Below, in pieces: positions 27,425 through 35,759 of a stretch of 64,000 nucleotides of DNA; position 1 is the stretch's first letter, and each line of letters starts with the position of its first letter. The stretch covers positions 496,001 through 560,000 of the forward strand of contig NZ_CP055153.1 of the NCBI RefSeq assembly GCF_014075995.1, written 5' to 3'. Both the position numbers and the translations under genes were made by a program. The notes beneath the pieces are model-generated. The model ran no database searches and was not told the origin of the DNA. It was given only the letters and a program-made list of their open reading frames with translations. This stretch comes from Adhaeribacter radiodurans (GTDB lineage Bacteria; Bacteroidota; Bacteroidia; Cytophagales; Hymenobacteraceae).

Positions 27425-27952
27425 CTATAATTTAGCTTTTGCGTCAGCAATTAATTTCGTATCCCGGGGATCCACATCTACAATTGCATACTTCCGGATG
27501 CCAGTAATGTTCATTTCATCCAGCATATCCACCATATTCTTATACCGCGACTTATCCGTTTGCTTAAGTAGTACGGTTAAGTTCGGATTAGACCGGCGAT
27601 CTAATAAGATTTTCCGGAGGCCATTAGCTGAATAATCGGTTAACTGCACACCAGGTTCGGTAGGATTATCCGGTAAACCAGCGTACCAGAAAAGCTGATC
27701 TTTTTCATCTGCAATTAAGGTAAGTGCATTTGAAGCTTTCAATGCTTGCTGTTCTTCTGGTTTTACGTCTTTAACCGGCATGTTAATTTCCATCGTCTGC
27801 GGTTTGGCGAAGGTAGTAGTCAAAATAAAGAACGTTAATAAAAGGAAGCCAAGGTCCACCATCGGGGTCATATCAATCCGGGTAGATTGTTTCTTGGATC
27901 TTTTCTTACCGCCTTTCCCGCCTCCGCCGCCTTTCTCTTGTATTTCTGCCAT
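27425..27952 (-). CDS. exbD: ExbD/TolR-family biopolymer transport protein (second copy)
   Basis: 175 residues. A basic Gly/Lys-rich cytoplasmic N-terminus leads into the ExbD signature STRIDMTPMVDLGFLLLTFFIL, whose Asp in PMVDLGF is the conserved proton-path residue in the single helix. The periplasmic domain then follows. It forms the proton channel with ExbB and energises TonB. It lies 12 bp after the first exbD and 6 bp before tonB, so one transcript is nearly certain. Confidence 0.95.
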   Translation of the reverse strand: MAEIQEKGGGGGKGGKKRSKKQSTRIDMTPMVDLGFLLLTFFILTTTFAKPQTMEINMPVKDVKPEEQQALKASNALTLIADEKDQLFWYAGLPDNPTEPGVQLTDYSANGLRKILLDRRSNPNLTVLLKQTDKSRYKNMVDMLDEMNITGIRKYAIVDVDPRDTKLIADAKAKL

Positions 27953-27964
27953 TTCTGTTTGTGC

Positions 27965-28570
27965 TTAGAGGTTTCTAGGTTTTACTTCCATATCGGTGAT
28001 CAGATTGAAACGGTTTACCTTTCTATCTTGTAGAGTTTTAATAACTCCTTTAATAGCAGGTACAGACGCATCATTATCACCTTTAATTGCAATCTTTACT
28101 TTCGGGTTGGAGTAACGGGTTTGCATTATCCAGTCGCCTAATTGATTATTCACAGAATCAAAAGGAACACCTGGCTGTCTGGCTCTTTTCCGTTCTTCCG
28201 GACTCAGGTTAAGTAAAGATTTAAGTTGTTCAATTGGCACGCCAAAACTCTCCATTGTTGCGAATTGCTGTTTCTCCGCAGGAGTGAAGTTTAGTTTGTA
28301 TTTAGCTGCCATTTTATCTAATAATTCCTGTCTGGTTTTTTGGCCGCCTACTGCGTAAAAAGCTCGTCCGGTTTTATCTACGGTAATCGTAATAATATCC
28401 GATTCCGGTAGTTTAATGTCCGAGGTAGATGACGGAGTATCTACGACCACTACTTCTTCAGGTGCAAATTTAGAAATCAGCATGAAGAAGGTAACCAGCA
28501 AGAAGGCCAAGTCTACCATGGGCGTCATGTCCAGGGTAGGTCGGGCTCTATGAGGTTTTACTTTAGGCAT
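27965..28570 (-). CDS. exbD: ExbD/TolR-family biopolymer transport protein (first copy)
   Basis: 201 residues. The signature PTLDMTPMVDLAFLLVTFFML again contains the conserved Asp of the membrane helix. Its periplasmic domain is longer than in the second copy, with an insert around residues 85-135 (AAKYKLNFTPAEKQQFATMESF and onward). Two different ExbD subunits per cluster are usual in Bacteroidota and may form a mixed dimer inside the ExbB pentamer (inference from known ExbB5-ExbD2 architecture). It is 22 bp downstream of exbB. Confidence 0.94.
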   Translation of the reverse strand: MPKVKPHRARPTLDMTPMVDLAFLLVTFFMLISKFAPEEVVVVDTPSSTSDIKLPESDIITITVDKTGRAFYAVGGQKTRQELLDKMAAKYKLNFTPAEKQQFATMESFGVPIEQLKSLLNLSPEERKRARQPGVPFDSVNNQLGDWIMQTRYSNPKVKIAIKGDNDASVPAIKGVIKTLQDRKVNRFNLITDMEVKPRNL

Positions 28571-28592
28571 ATTATTTTAAATACTAAAAAAA

Positions 28593-29507
28593 TTATACGT
28601 TAACAGATGAATGTGTAGCAGTAGCGCTAGTATGACCAGCATTATCGTGCTGCGCAGCAAAGGTTTGGATAATACTAAAACCAGCTTCGTCGATGCTATA
28701 AGTAAGAGCATCAATTTTACTTGTGAAGAAGTTATAAGCTATAATGGCAATAGTAGAACCAATAATACCCAGAGCGGTATTAATCAAAGCTTCAGAGATA
28801 CCGTTTGCAAGAGCAACAGCATCTGGGCTACCAGCAGTTGCAAGAGCCGAGAACGCTTTAATCATACCTAGTACTGTTCCAATCAGACCTACTAAGGTAG
28901 AGATGGAAGCAATAGTAGAAATAATTACCAGGTTTTTCTCTAGCATAGGTAGTTCTAAAGCGGTAGATTCTTCAATTTCCTTCTGGATAGCCAGAATTTT
29001 TTGATCTTTGGCCAAAGTACGGTCCGTTTCCATTTCTTTGTATTTGCCTAAACCAGATCTAACTACGTTAGCTACTGAACCTTTTTGAGCATCGCAGGCA
29101 GCTAAAGCACCGTTTACATCGTTAACATTTAATCTTTGGCGGATAGTTCTTACAAACTGCTCAATTCCTTTGCTACCTCTTGCTTTATTAATGGTTAAGA
29201 AACGCTCAATAGCAAAAACTAGAACCATTAAGTTTAAGGAAATCAACATTGGCACAATAACGCCACCTTTGTAAACTACGCCAAGGTAATTACCTGGTAG
29301 TGGGTGATTTTCTGGATTTCCACCTTCAAAGTTTGCCGGGTTGCCCAGGATAAACATGTATATCAGGATTGAAACCACAATTGCTACTGGGATAACGATG
29401 CTGGCAAATATAGAACCGGCTGCACCTTCTTTATTAGCGGTAGCAGCAGCTGGCTTTGAAGTTGCTGGTTTTGGCGCATTCGTAACTACGGCATTCTTTT
29501 TTTCCAT
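28593..29507 (-). CDS. exbB: ExbB/MotA/TolQ-family proton-channel protein
   Basis: 304 residues. A 35-residue Ala/Lys/Pro-rich cytoplasmic start is followed by membrane helices at about 33-52 and 78-100 and then by the ExbB pair near 190-215 and 235-262. These carry the family block IISTIASISTLVGLIGTVLGMIKAF and ALINTALGIIGSTIAIIAYNFF. ExbB forms the pentameric inner-membrane channel that drives TonB. It is the first gene of the four-gene operon; a good candidate promoter lies about 240 bp upstream at 29748-29779. Confidence 0.95.
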   Translation of the reverse strand: MEKKNAVVTNAPKPATSKPAAATANKEGAAGSIFASIVIPVAIVVSILIYMFILGNPANFEGGNPENHPLPGNYLGVVYKGGVIVPMLISLNLMVLVFAIERFLTINKARGSKGIEQFVRTIRQRLNVNDVNGALAACDAQKGSVANVVRSGLGKYKEMETDRTLAKDQKILAIQKEIEESTALELPMLEKNLVIISTIASISTLVGLIGTVLGMIKAFSALATAGSPDAVALANGISEALINTALGIIGSTIAIIAYNFFTSKIDALTYSIDEAGFSIIQTFAAQHDNAGHTSATATHSSVNV

Positions 29508-29747
29508 TGTTGTTAAGATTTAAAAGTTTAGTTTTTGGGTTGGGTTAAATAATTTTTTTGTTTTTGTTTTTTAAGGCTATCTACTAAAATAACCGGTATA
29601 CGCCTTTTTAAGAACCAGCTAAGTAAATTTTTAAATTAAAACTTGAGTGTTACCAGAATTTCCAGATTAACTCAGTTTTAAGATCAGCTACCTGTTTAAG
29701 GATGTAAGTAAAGAGAAATTTCCATAAAATTCTAGCAACATTTCTTA

Positions 29748-29779
29748 CAAACCTAACTAAAAATAGACCTTATAGCAAA
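29748..29779 (-). promoter_or_regulatory. Candidate promoter of the exbB operon
   Basis: On the minus strand TTTG (29779-29776) is followed after 20 bp by TAGGTTTG (29755-29748), a full match to the Bacteroidota -33/-7 consensus. The implied leader is about 235 nt. The remaining AT-rich part of the 571-bp gap (29508-30078) shows no gene. Confidence 0.5.
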
Positions 29780-30078
29780 ATGTAAATATTTTTGAAATTA
29801 AGATTTTTTTATTTAAGTATTTATATGGTTGACAAATTAATAATAAAAATCTTCTTAATCCTTAATGTAAATAATACATTTAGTAAATTTTTACATTATT
29901 TTAATTTTAAATTAAATTTATTAGGCTGCCTAGCAAGTACTTATATGTATTATACTCTTACTATATATTTTAAGTTGAACTAATGTAGCGATAAATGCAC
30001 GTTTAATTGCATTTCAACCAAAAAAATATTTTAAATTACTTTATTATCTTTCTCCTGGAAGCAATAATCCATAGATGT

Positions 30079-30882
30079 TTAAAGAACTTTTTTGGCTTGG
30101 TTCCAATATACATCCATCTCTGCTAGAGTCATTTGGGTTAGAGATTTACCGTTCTTTTGAGCTTCCTGCTCCAAGTACTGAAATCGCTTAATAAATTTTA
30201 AATTAGTTCGCTCTAACGCTTCTTCTGGGTTTACCTCAATAAAACGGGCGAAGTTGATAATAGAAAAGAGCAAATCACCTAATTCGTCGGTTGCTTTCTC
30301 TATATCAATTTCTTCTTCAGCTTTTAAATGATATTCAGTTTTAAATTCGCTTAATTCTTCTTCTACTTTTTCCCAAACCTGGGTTTTGTTGTCCCAATCA
30401 AATCCTGCTCCGCGGGCCTTTTCCTGAATGCGCATGGCTTTTACTAAAGCTGGCAGCGATACTGGAACGCCCCCTAGCACCGATTTATTGCCTTCTTTTA
30501 TCTTTAACTGTTCCCAATTCTTTTTAACTTCTTCTTCTGTGTTTGCTTCTGTATTGCCGTAAATATGCGGATGCCGGAAAATAAGCTTATCACATAAACT
30601 ATTTAAAACGTCGGCTAAATCAAAAATTTGAGTTTCAGAAGCAATTTTGGCGTAGAATACTAAATGTAATAATAAATCCCCTATTTCTTTTTTAACATCA
30701 GACATATCGTTGCGCAAAATGGCATCCGAAAGCTCGTAAGTTTCTTCAATGGTTAAATGCCGCAGACTCGTAATGGTTTGTTTCCGATCCCAGGGACATT
30801 TCTCTCGTAACTCGTCCATAATATCCAGCAGGCGGTTAAATGCTTGCAAGTGATTCTGACGAGTAGCTTCTTTATCAGGCAT
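30079..30882 (-). CDS. mazG: Nucleoside triphosphate pyrophosphohydrolase MazG
   Basis: 267 residues. It hydrolyses (d)NTPs to monophosphate and pyrophosphate, a house-cleaning and stress-related activity. The two tandem MazG domains each show the metal-binding pattern: EETYELSDAI and KKEIGDLLLHLVFYA in the first half, ATDELGDLLFSIINFARF in the second. DELREKCPWDRKQT is the diagnostic opening. It stands alone between the exbB leader and glmM, in divergent orientation to glmM. Confidence 0.95.
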   Translation of the reverse strand: MPDKEATRQNHLQAFNRLLDIMDELREKCPWDRKQTITSLRHLTIEETYELSDAILRNDMSDVKKEIGDLLLHLVFYAKIASETQIFDLADVLNSLCDKLIFRHPHIYGNTEANTEEEVKKNWEQLKIKEGNKSVLGGVPVSLPALVKAMRIQEKARGAGFDWDNKTQVWEKVEEELSEFKTEYHLKAEEEIDIEKATDELGDLLFSIINFARFIEVNPEEALERTNLKFIKRFQYLEQEAQKNGKSLTQMTLAEMDVYWNQAKKVL

Positions 30883-31131
30883 AAATAATATAAAAGATGA
30901 ATAATTAGTATATTTTACAGGTACGATAATAAACTTAAAGTGATTCGGTTATGCTTGGTTATTAAAGCAACTAAAAACAGTTTCTGGTACACCACTGTTA
31001 TATTTGCTTCTGGATTTACTATTTATAGTTAGGGTTGTTAATCCGACTAACTGTATTGTATATTGCACCTGAAAATAAAGTTAGGCTTAAAAATGCATTA
31101 TTTAGCCTTGTCTCAATAATTCGGCTGCTTT

Positions 31132-31166
31132 TTTGTAGAGGAAAAATCTCACAATAAGTAGCTTTG
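31132..31166 (+). promoter_or_regulatory. Candidate promoter of glmM
   Basis: TTTG at 31132-31135 and TAGCTTTG at 31159-31166 are separated by 23 bp, a complete Bacteroidota-type promoter ending 21 bp before the GTG start. A second possible -7, TATATTTG, is at 30999-31006. Confidence 0.55.
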
Positions 31167-31187
31167 TAAAAATTTAACGTAATACAC

Positions 31188-32579
31188 GTGGCTTTAATAA
31201 AATCTATCTCAGGAATCCGGGGAACAATTGGCGGCAAAACCGGGGAGGCTCTAACTCCCTTGGATGTAGTTAAGTTCACCGCCGCTTTTGGCGAATGGGT
31301 TCTGGAAACTACCCAAAATAATACGATTGTAGTAGGGCGTGATGCCCGCTTATCCGGCGACATGGTGAATAAGCTGGTTGCAGCTACTCTGCAAAGTATG
31401 GGCATTAATGTAATTGATGTAGGATTATCTACTACTCCTACCGTAGAAATGGCTGTTCCTGCTAAACAAGCTGGGGGAGGCATTATTTTAACGGCTAGTC
31501 ATAACCCAAAGCAGTGGAATGCTCTAAAATTGCTGAATGATAAAGGCGAGTTTATTTCGGATATTGAGGGTAAATTAATATTAGAAATAGCAGAAAAGGA
31601 AGCTTTTGATTTTGCTCCGGTTACTAAATTAGGTAAATACATACAAAGTGATAATGCTTTACGCAAGCACATAAAAGCTATTGTAGAGCTACCTTTAGTA
31701 GATGTAGAAGCTATTAAAGCGAAAAATTTCCGGGTAGTAGTAGATGCTGTTAATTCAAGCGGCGGTTTTGCTGTGCCTATGTTGCTGGAAGCGCTGGGCG
31801 TTACCCAAATCGAAAAATTATATTGCGAACCGGATGGTAACTTTGCGCATAATCCGGAACCCTTACCAGAAAATCTGCGTGAAATTTCTAAAATATTAGA
31901 AAAAGGTAAGTTTGACTTAGGTATAGTAGTAGATCCGGATGTAGACCGGCTGGCTTTGGTTTGCGAAGATGGCAGCATGTTCGGTGAAGAGTATACCTTG
32001 GTGGCCGTAGCCGATTACGTATTACAACATACAAAAGGCAATACAGTATCTAATTTATCTTCTACCCGAGCTTTACGCGACGTAACTGAAAAAGCAGGCG
32101 GTGAGTATTTTGCTGCCGCGGTTGGCGAGGTAAACGTGGTAAATTTAATGAAAGAGAAAAATGCTGTAATTGGGGGCGAAGGTAACGGTGGTGTTATTTA
32201 CCCGGAACTACATTACGGCCGCGATGCTCTCGTGGGTATTGCTTTATTTCTAACGCATTTAGCTAAAAGTGATCTGCGGATGACTCGTATGCGCGCATCG
32301 TACCCTAACTATTTCATTTCTAAAAATAAAATTGAGTTAACCCCGGAAGTAGATGTGGGAGATGTTCTGGTGCAAATGCAAAAACGTTACGCCAAACAAC
32401 CGGTAAATACCATTGATGGCGTTAAAATCGAATTTAATAAAGAATGGGTTCATTTACGTCGGTCTAACACCGAACCAATTATTCGGATTTATGCCGAATC
32501 AGAAACCAATGCTACCGCCGAACATTTAGCTAATAAAATTATTACAGACATAAAAGAAATTATTTCGGTAAAAGCATAA
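31188..32579 (+). CDS. glmM: Phosphoglucosamine mutase
   Basis: 463 residues, GTG start set by the opening ALIKSISGIRGTIGG and the promoter just upstream. It converts glucosamine-6-phosphate to the 1-phosphate for UDP-GlcNAc, feeding peptidoglycan and LPS. The phosphoserine is Ser104 in TASHNPKQWN, the Mg loop is DPDVDR, the sugar loop GGEGNGG, and the phosphate-binding RRSNTEPIIRIYAE closes the protein. The phosphomannomutase branch looks similar, but the sugar-binding loop and length suit GlmM. A terminator follows at 32646. Confidence 0.9.
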   Translation: MALIKSISGIRGTIGGKTGEALTPLDVVKFTAAFGEWVLETTQNNTIVVGRDARLSGDMVNKLVAATLQSMGINVIDVGLSTTPTVEMAVPAKQAGGGIILTASHNPKQWNALKLLNDKGEFISDIEGKLILEIAEKEAFDFAPVTKLGKYIQSDNALRKHIKAIVELPLVDVEAIKAKNFRVVVDAVNSSGGFAVPMLLEALGVTQIEKLYCEPDGNFAHNPEPLPENLREISKILEKGKFDLGIVVDPDVDRLALVCEDGSMFGEEYTLVAVADYVLQHTKGNTVSNLSSTRALRDVTEKAGGEYFAAAVGEVNVVNLMKEKNAVIGGEGNGGVIYPELHYGRDALVGIALFLTHLAKSDLRMTRMRASYPNYFISKNKIELTPEVDVGDVLVQMQKRYAKQPVNTIDGVKIEFNKEWVHLRRSNTEPIIRIYAESETNATAEHLANKIITDIKEIISVKA

Positions 32580-32584
32580 TTAAA

Positions 32585-32626
32585 TTAGAAATGGTTAGTT
32601 AAAAATAGTTAGTTAAAAATAGAAAC
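32585..32626. repeat. Heptad repeat array after glmM
   Basis: Six 7-bp units starting 6 bp after the glmM stop. It includes an exact 14-bp tandem pair, GTTAGTTAAAAATA at 32594-32607 and 32608-32621. Confidence 0.7.
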
Positions 32627-32645
32627 TGCTATTTAAAATCAGAAG

Positions 32646-32687
32646 TGGATGGAAAGTTTAGTCATTAAACTTTCCATCCATTTTTTT
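32646..32687 (+). terminator. Terminator of glmM
   Basis: A perfect 15-bp stem (TGGATGGAAAGTTTA with its complement), a 5-nt loop and seven T. Confidence 0.88.
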
Positions 32688-32693
32688 ATGTTC

Positions 32694-32701
32694 TATTTTT
32701 G
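32694..32701 (+). promoter_or_regulatory. Candidate -7 element of the cysteine desulfurase gene
   Basis: TATTTTTG fits TAnnTTTG and sits directly after the glmM terminator. It overlaps a possible TTG start at 32699, so translation more likely begins at the ATG at 32765. Confidence 0.45.
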
Positions 32702-32725
32702 TGTGAAGAAATAGAGATTAAGATA

Positions 32726-32760
32726 AATCATAATTTCTATTTCATAATTTTAATTTCTAA
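32726..32760. repeat. Heptad repeat array before the cysteine desulfurase gene
   Basis: Five 7-bp units of TTTCTAA type (ATTTCTA, TTTCATA and similar) end 4 bp before the ATG at 32765. The same words recur at 55614-55655. Confidence 0.65.
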
Positions 32761-32764
32761 TAAA

Positions 32765-33907
32765 ATGGTTGTTTACCTGGATAACGCTGCTACCACCCCA
32801 CTGGATAAAGAAGTTTTTGATACGATGGCGCCGTACATGTTAGAATATTTTGGTAATCCATCGTCGATTCATGCGCATGGACGGCAGGTACGGTCGGCTA
32901 TTGAAAAAGCACGAAAAACAATTGCTGGCTTGCTTAATGCGGCACCCGCCGAAATTTTCTTTACTTCTGGTGGTACGGAGGCCGATAATATAGCTGTATT
33001 TTCTACTATTCGGGCACTTGGCATTAAACAAGCTATAACCACGCGTTTAGAACACCATGCGGTACTACATTCCTTAGAAGCATTGGAGAAACTAGGTGAA
33101 ATTAATCTGCAATACCTGAACTACGACGAAAAAGGTAATCTTGATTTAGATCATTTAGAATCTCTCTTAACTACTAATAATCAAACGTTTGTATCCATTA
33201 TGCATGCCAATAACGAAATTGGTAACTTAAACGATGTTCAAGCTATTAGCGAGATTTGTTTAAAATATAATGCCGTTTTTCATTCGGATACAGTACAAAC
33301 CATGGGCCATTACCAGCATGATCTGCAGCAATTAAAAACGCATTTTATTGTAGGATCCGCTCATAAATTTCATGGTCCTAAAGGAGTTGGTTTTATTTAT
33401 ACGAATGGTGCTGTAAAAATTCCGCCGCTTATTCATGGTGGTTCGCAGGAACGGAATATGCGGGGTGGAACCGAAAATGTTTACGGCATTATTGGTTTGG
33501 CCAAAGCTCTGGAAATTGCCTACCGCGATATGGATAAGCATCAGCAGTATATTCAAAGCTTAAAAAACCGCATGATTGAACGATTAACGGCCCAAATTCC
33601 GGATGTGCAATTTAACGGCAACTCAGCTATAGCCGAAAAAAGCTTGTATACTGTGTTAAATGTAAGTTTACCTCCTTCTGATATTACGGAAATGTTGCTT
33701 TTTAATTTAGATATAAATAAAATTTCAGCTTCTGGGGGTAGTGCCTGTACCAGCGGCGCCAATGCCGGTTCGCATGTTTTAAGTGCCTTAAACTGTGATC
33801 CGGACCGGGGAGCTATTCGTTTTTCATTTAGCAAATACAATACGCCTGCCGAAATTGACTATGCGGCAGAAAAATTAGCTGGTTTATACGTTAAAGTGCC
33901 AGCATAA
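32765..33907 (+). CDS. Cysteine desulfurase (IscS/NifS class)
   Basis: 380 residues from the ATG at 32765; a frame extension to a TTG at 32699 would overlap the promoter and consist of heptad repeats, and VVYLDNAATTP is the family opening. It is a PLP enzyme that takes sulfur from cysteine for iron-sulfur clusters and tRNA thiolation. The PLP Lys201 lies in GSAHKFHGPKG, the persulfide Cys328 in GGSACTSG, and GGSQERNMRGGTENV between them. The short active-site loop suggests class I. No iscU or iscA adjoins. Confidence 0.93.
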   Translation: MVVYLDNAATTPLDKEVFDTMAPYMLEYFGNPSSIHAHGRQVRSAIEKARKTIAGLLNAAPAEIFFTSGGTEADNIAVFSTIRALGIKQAITTRLEHHAVLHSLEALEKLGEINLQYLNYDEKGNLDLDHLESLLTTNNQTFVSIMHANNEIGNLNDVQAISEICLKYNAVFHSDTVQTMGHYQHDLQQLKTHFIVGSAHKFHGPKGVGFIYTNGAVKIPPLIHGGSQERNMRGGTENVYGIIGLAKALEIAYRDMDKHQQYIQSLKNRMIERLTAQIPDVQFNGNSAIAEKSLYTVLNVSLPPSDITEMLLFNLDINKISASGGSACTSGANAGSHVLSALNCDPDRGAIRFSFSKYNTPAEIDYAAEKLAGLYVKVPA

Positions 33908-33930
33908 ATCATTAAACAATTTATTATTTT

Positions 33931-33977
33931 AATACAGAAGGGCTGCTATAAAACAAAAATAGCAGCCCTTCTGTATT
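33931..33977 (+). terminator. Terminator of the cysteine desulfurase gene
   Basis: An 18-bp perfect stem (33931-33948 with 33960-33977) around an A-rich 11-nt loop, 24 bp after the stop. The T run is weak, but the stem is long. Confidence 0.75.
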
Positions 33978-34030
33978 ATGCCTGTTCCTGAAGGATTTTA
34001 GAAGTTAAATCAGGAGTAATTTAATTTATT

Positions 34031-34038
34031 TACTTTTG
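34031..34038 (+). promoter_or_regulatory. Candidate -7 element of the Sua5 gene
   Basis: TACTTTTG fits TAnnTTTG and lies 19 bp before the ATG at 34058; the -33 is not clear. Confidence 0.42.
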
Positions 34039-34057
34039 CGGCAATTTACCAACTATT

Positions 34058-35014
34058 ATGGCAATAACAGGAACGGATATAAACCACGCTGCTAATTTAC
34101 TGCGGACTGGACAGCTTGTATCCATCCCCACTGAAACCGTTTATGGCTTAGCAGCCAATGCTTACCTGGAAGAAGCAGTTGTTTCTATTTTTGAGGCCAA
34201 GCAGCGGCCGGCTTTTGACCCTTTAATTGTGCATACGCATAGCATTCAGGAGTTTGAGAAGATAGCAGTAAATATCCCAAATCGAGCTTACCAGTTAGCC
34301 GAAGCGTTTATGCCCGGCCCGGTTACTTTTATTTTACCCCGTAATCCAATAATTCCGCTGCTGGTTACGTCCGGGAACGAATCGGTAGGCATACGTATTC
34401 CTAATCATCCGCTTACTTTAAGTTTATTGCGGCAATTAGATTTTCCCCTGGCTGCTCCCAGCGCTAACCCGTTTGGTTATGTGAGTCCTACTACAGCACA
34501 GCACGTGGCGCAACAGCTCGGCGATCGTATTCCGTATATTCTGGATGGCGGCCCGTGCCAGATAGGAATTGAATCCACTATTATTAATTTAGTAAATAAT
34601 GAAGTAGAAATACTACGCTTAGGTGGTCTGGCCATAGAAGAAATTGAAACAATCATAGGGCAGCGCGTTAAATTTGTAAAAACGAGTAGTTCTAATCCCA
34701 AAGCGCCGGGTATGCTCAGTAGCCATTATGCTCCCCGCAAAAAAGTAGTATTAGGTGATATTAGTAAAAACATAAAGCAGTTTGACCCGCACCGAACAGG
34801 TATTTTATCTTTTCAGAAAGTATGGCAGCAAGTTCCTCGGGAACAACAATATATTTTAGCACCTAGTGGAGATACCAGTGAAGCGGCCCGTAATTTATTT
34901 GCCGCTCTCCGCCAATTAGATTCTTTACCAATTGATATTATTTTAGCAGAACAAGTGCCGGAAACTGGATTAGGCAAAGCCATTAACGACCGATTAATCC
35001 GTGCTTCGTTCTGA
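34058..35014 (+). CDS. Threonylcarbamoyl-AMP synthase, Sua5 type
   Basis: 318 residues: the long Sua5 form with the YrdC/TsaC catalytic domain (about 1-205) plus a C-terminal Sua5 domain. It makes threonylcarbamoyl-AMP from threonine, bicarbonate and ATP, for t6A37 in ANN-decoding tRNAs. Seen motifs are SIPTETVYGLAANAY, KQRPAFDPLIVH, PGPVTFILPRN, VGIRIPNHPL, PLAAPSANPFG and PGMLSSHYAPRK at the domain linker. Closed by no obvious terminator; the LOG gene follows after 120 bp. Confidence 0.94.
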   Translation: MAITGTDINHAANLLRTGQLVSIPTETVYGLAANAYLEEAVVSIFEAKQRPAFDPLIVHTHSIQEFEKIAVNIPNRAYQLAEAFMPGPVTFILPRNPIIPLLVTSGNESVGIRIPNHPLTLSLLRQLDFPLAAPSANPFGYVSPTTAQHVAQQLGDRIPYILDGGPCQIGIESTIINLVNNEVEILRLGGLAIEEIETIIGQRVKFVKTSSSNPKAPGMLSSHYAPRKKVVLGDISKNIKQFDPHRTGILSFQKVWQQVPREQQYILAPSGDTSEAARNLFAALRQLDSLPIDIILAEQVPETGLGKAINDRLIRASF

Positions 35015-35134
35015 GTTTACACATTAATAGAGTTCGTAAGTTTAAACTATTGTTAGTTCTTTTGATTGATTACTTTAGTTAAAAGCACAGAAATAAAAGA
35101 TTTAAGATTATTTATTAAAAAGATAGAATAGTAA

Positions 35135-35716
35135 ATGAAGTGTATTGCTGTGTTTTGTGGCGCCAACTTTGGGAACAAAGAAATTTATACAACTAAAGCG
35201 CGGGAGTTGGGTAAAATGTTTGCTCAACAAGGAATTGCCTTAGTATATGGCGGTGGAAATGTAGGCTTAATGGGAGTTATTGCGGATAATGTTTTGGCTC
35301 ATGGCGGTAAGGCAATAGGCGTGATACCACAAAGTTTAGTAGAACGTGAAGTAGCGCATGCAACGCTTACTGAATTACACGTGGTACAAACCATGCACCA
35401 GCGAAAAGCCTTAATGGCAGATTTAGCCGATGCCTTTATAGCTATGCCGGGTGGTTTTGGTACCCTGGATGAAGTTTGTGAAATTATTACTTGGAATCAG
35501 TTGGGCATAATTATTAAACCGGTAGGGTTTTATAATATAAATGGCTATTTCGACAAGTTTATTCAACTAATTGAGGGAGCAGTGACCGAAGGTTTTATCC
35601 GGGAAGAGCACCGTACTAACCTGATTGTAGCAGATGAGCCGGAAAAGCTACTGCAAAATATGCAAGGGTATAATCCGGTAAGTGCCAGTAAATGGATAGA
35701 CTTTAATAAGGCTTAA
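35135..35716 (+). CDS. LOG-family (TIGR00730) protein
   Basis: 193 residues with the LOG signatures GGGNVGLMGVIAD and PGGFGTLDEVCEIITWNQLG. Characterised LOG proteins are cytokinin riboside 5'-monophosphate phosphoribohydrolases that free the base from nucleotides; in most bacteria the physiological substrate is unknown. The catalytic Glu of PGGxGTxxE and the MHQRK arginine region are intact. It shares a terminator with the converging hemH. Confidence 0.93.
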   Translation: MKCIAVFCGANFGNKEIYTTKARELGKMFAQQGIALVYGGGNVGLMGVIADNVLAHGGKAIGVIPQSLVEREVAHATLTELHVVQTMHQRKALMADLADAFIAMPGGFGTLDEVCEIITWNQLGIIIKPVGFYNINGYFDKFIQLIEGAVTEGFIREEHRTNLIVADEPEKLLQNMQGYNPVSASKWIDFNKA

Positions 35717-35750
35717 AAAGAAGACAGTTGCGCAACTATCTTCTTTTTAA
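35715..35750. terminator. Bidirectional terminator between the LOG gene and hemH
   Basis: An approximately 14-bp stem with one mismatch (35716-35747), flanked by A and T runs, lies between converging genes. Confidence 0.78.
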
Positions 35751-35759
35751 TTAAAACAT

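Noticed and set aside
29792-29983. 63-codon frame upstream of exbB
   Set aside because: AT-rich chance frame without start context or domain; it starts immediately beside the exbB promoter candidate.
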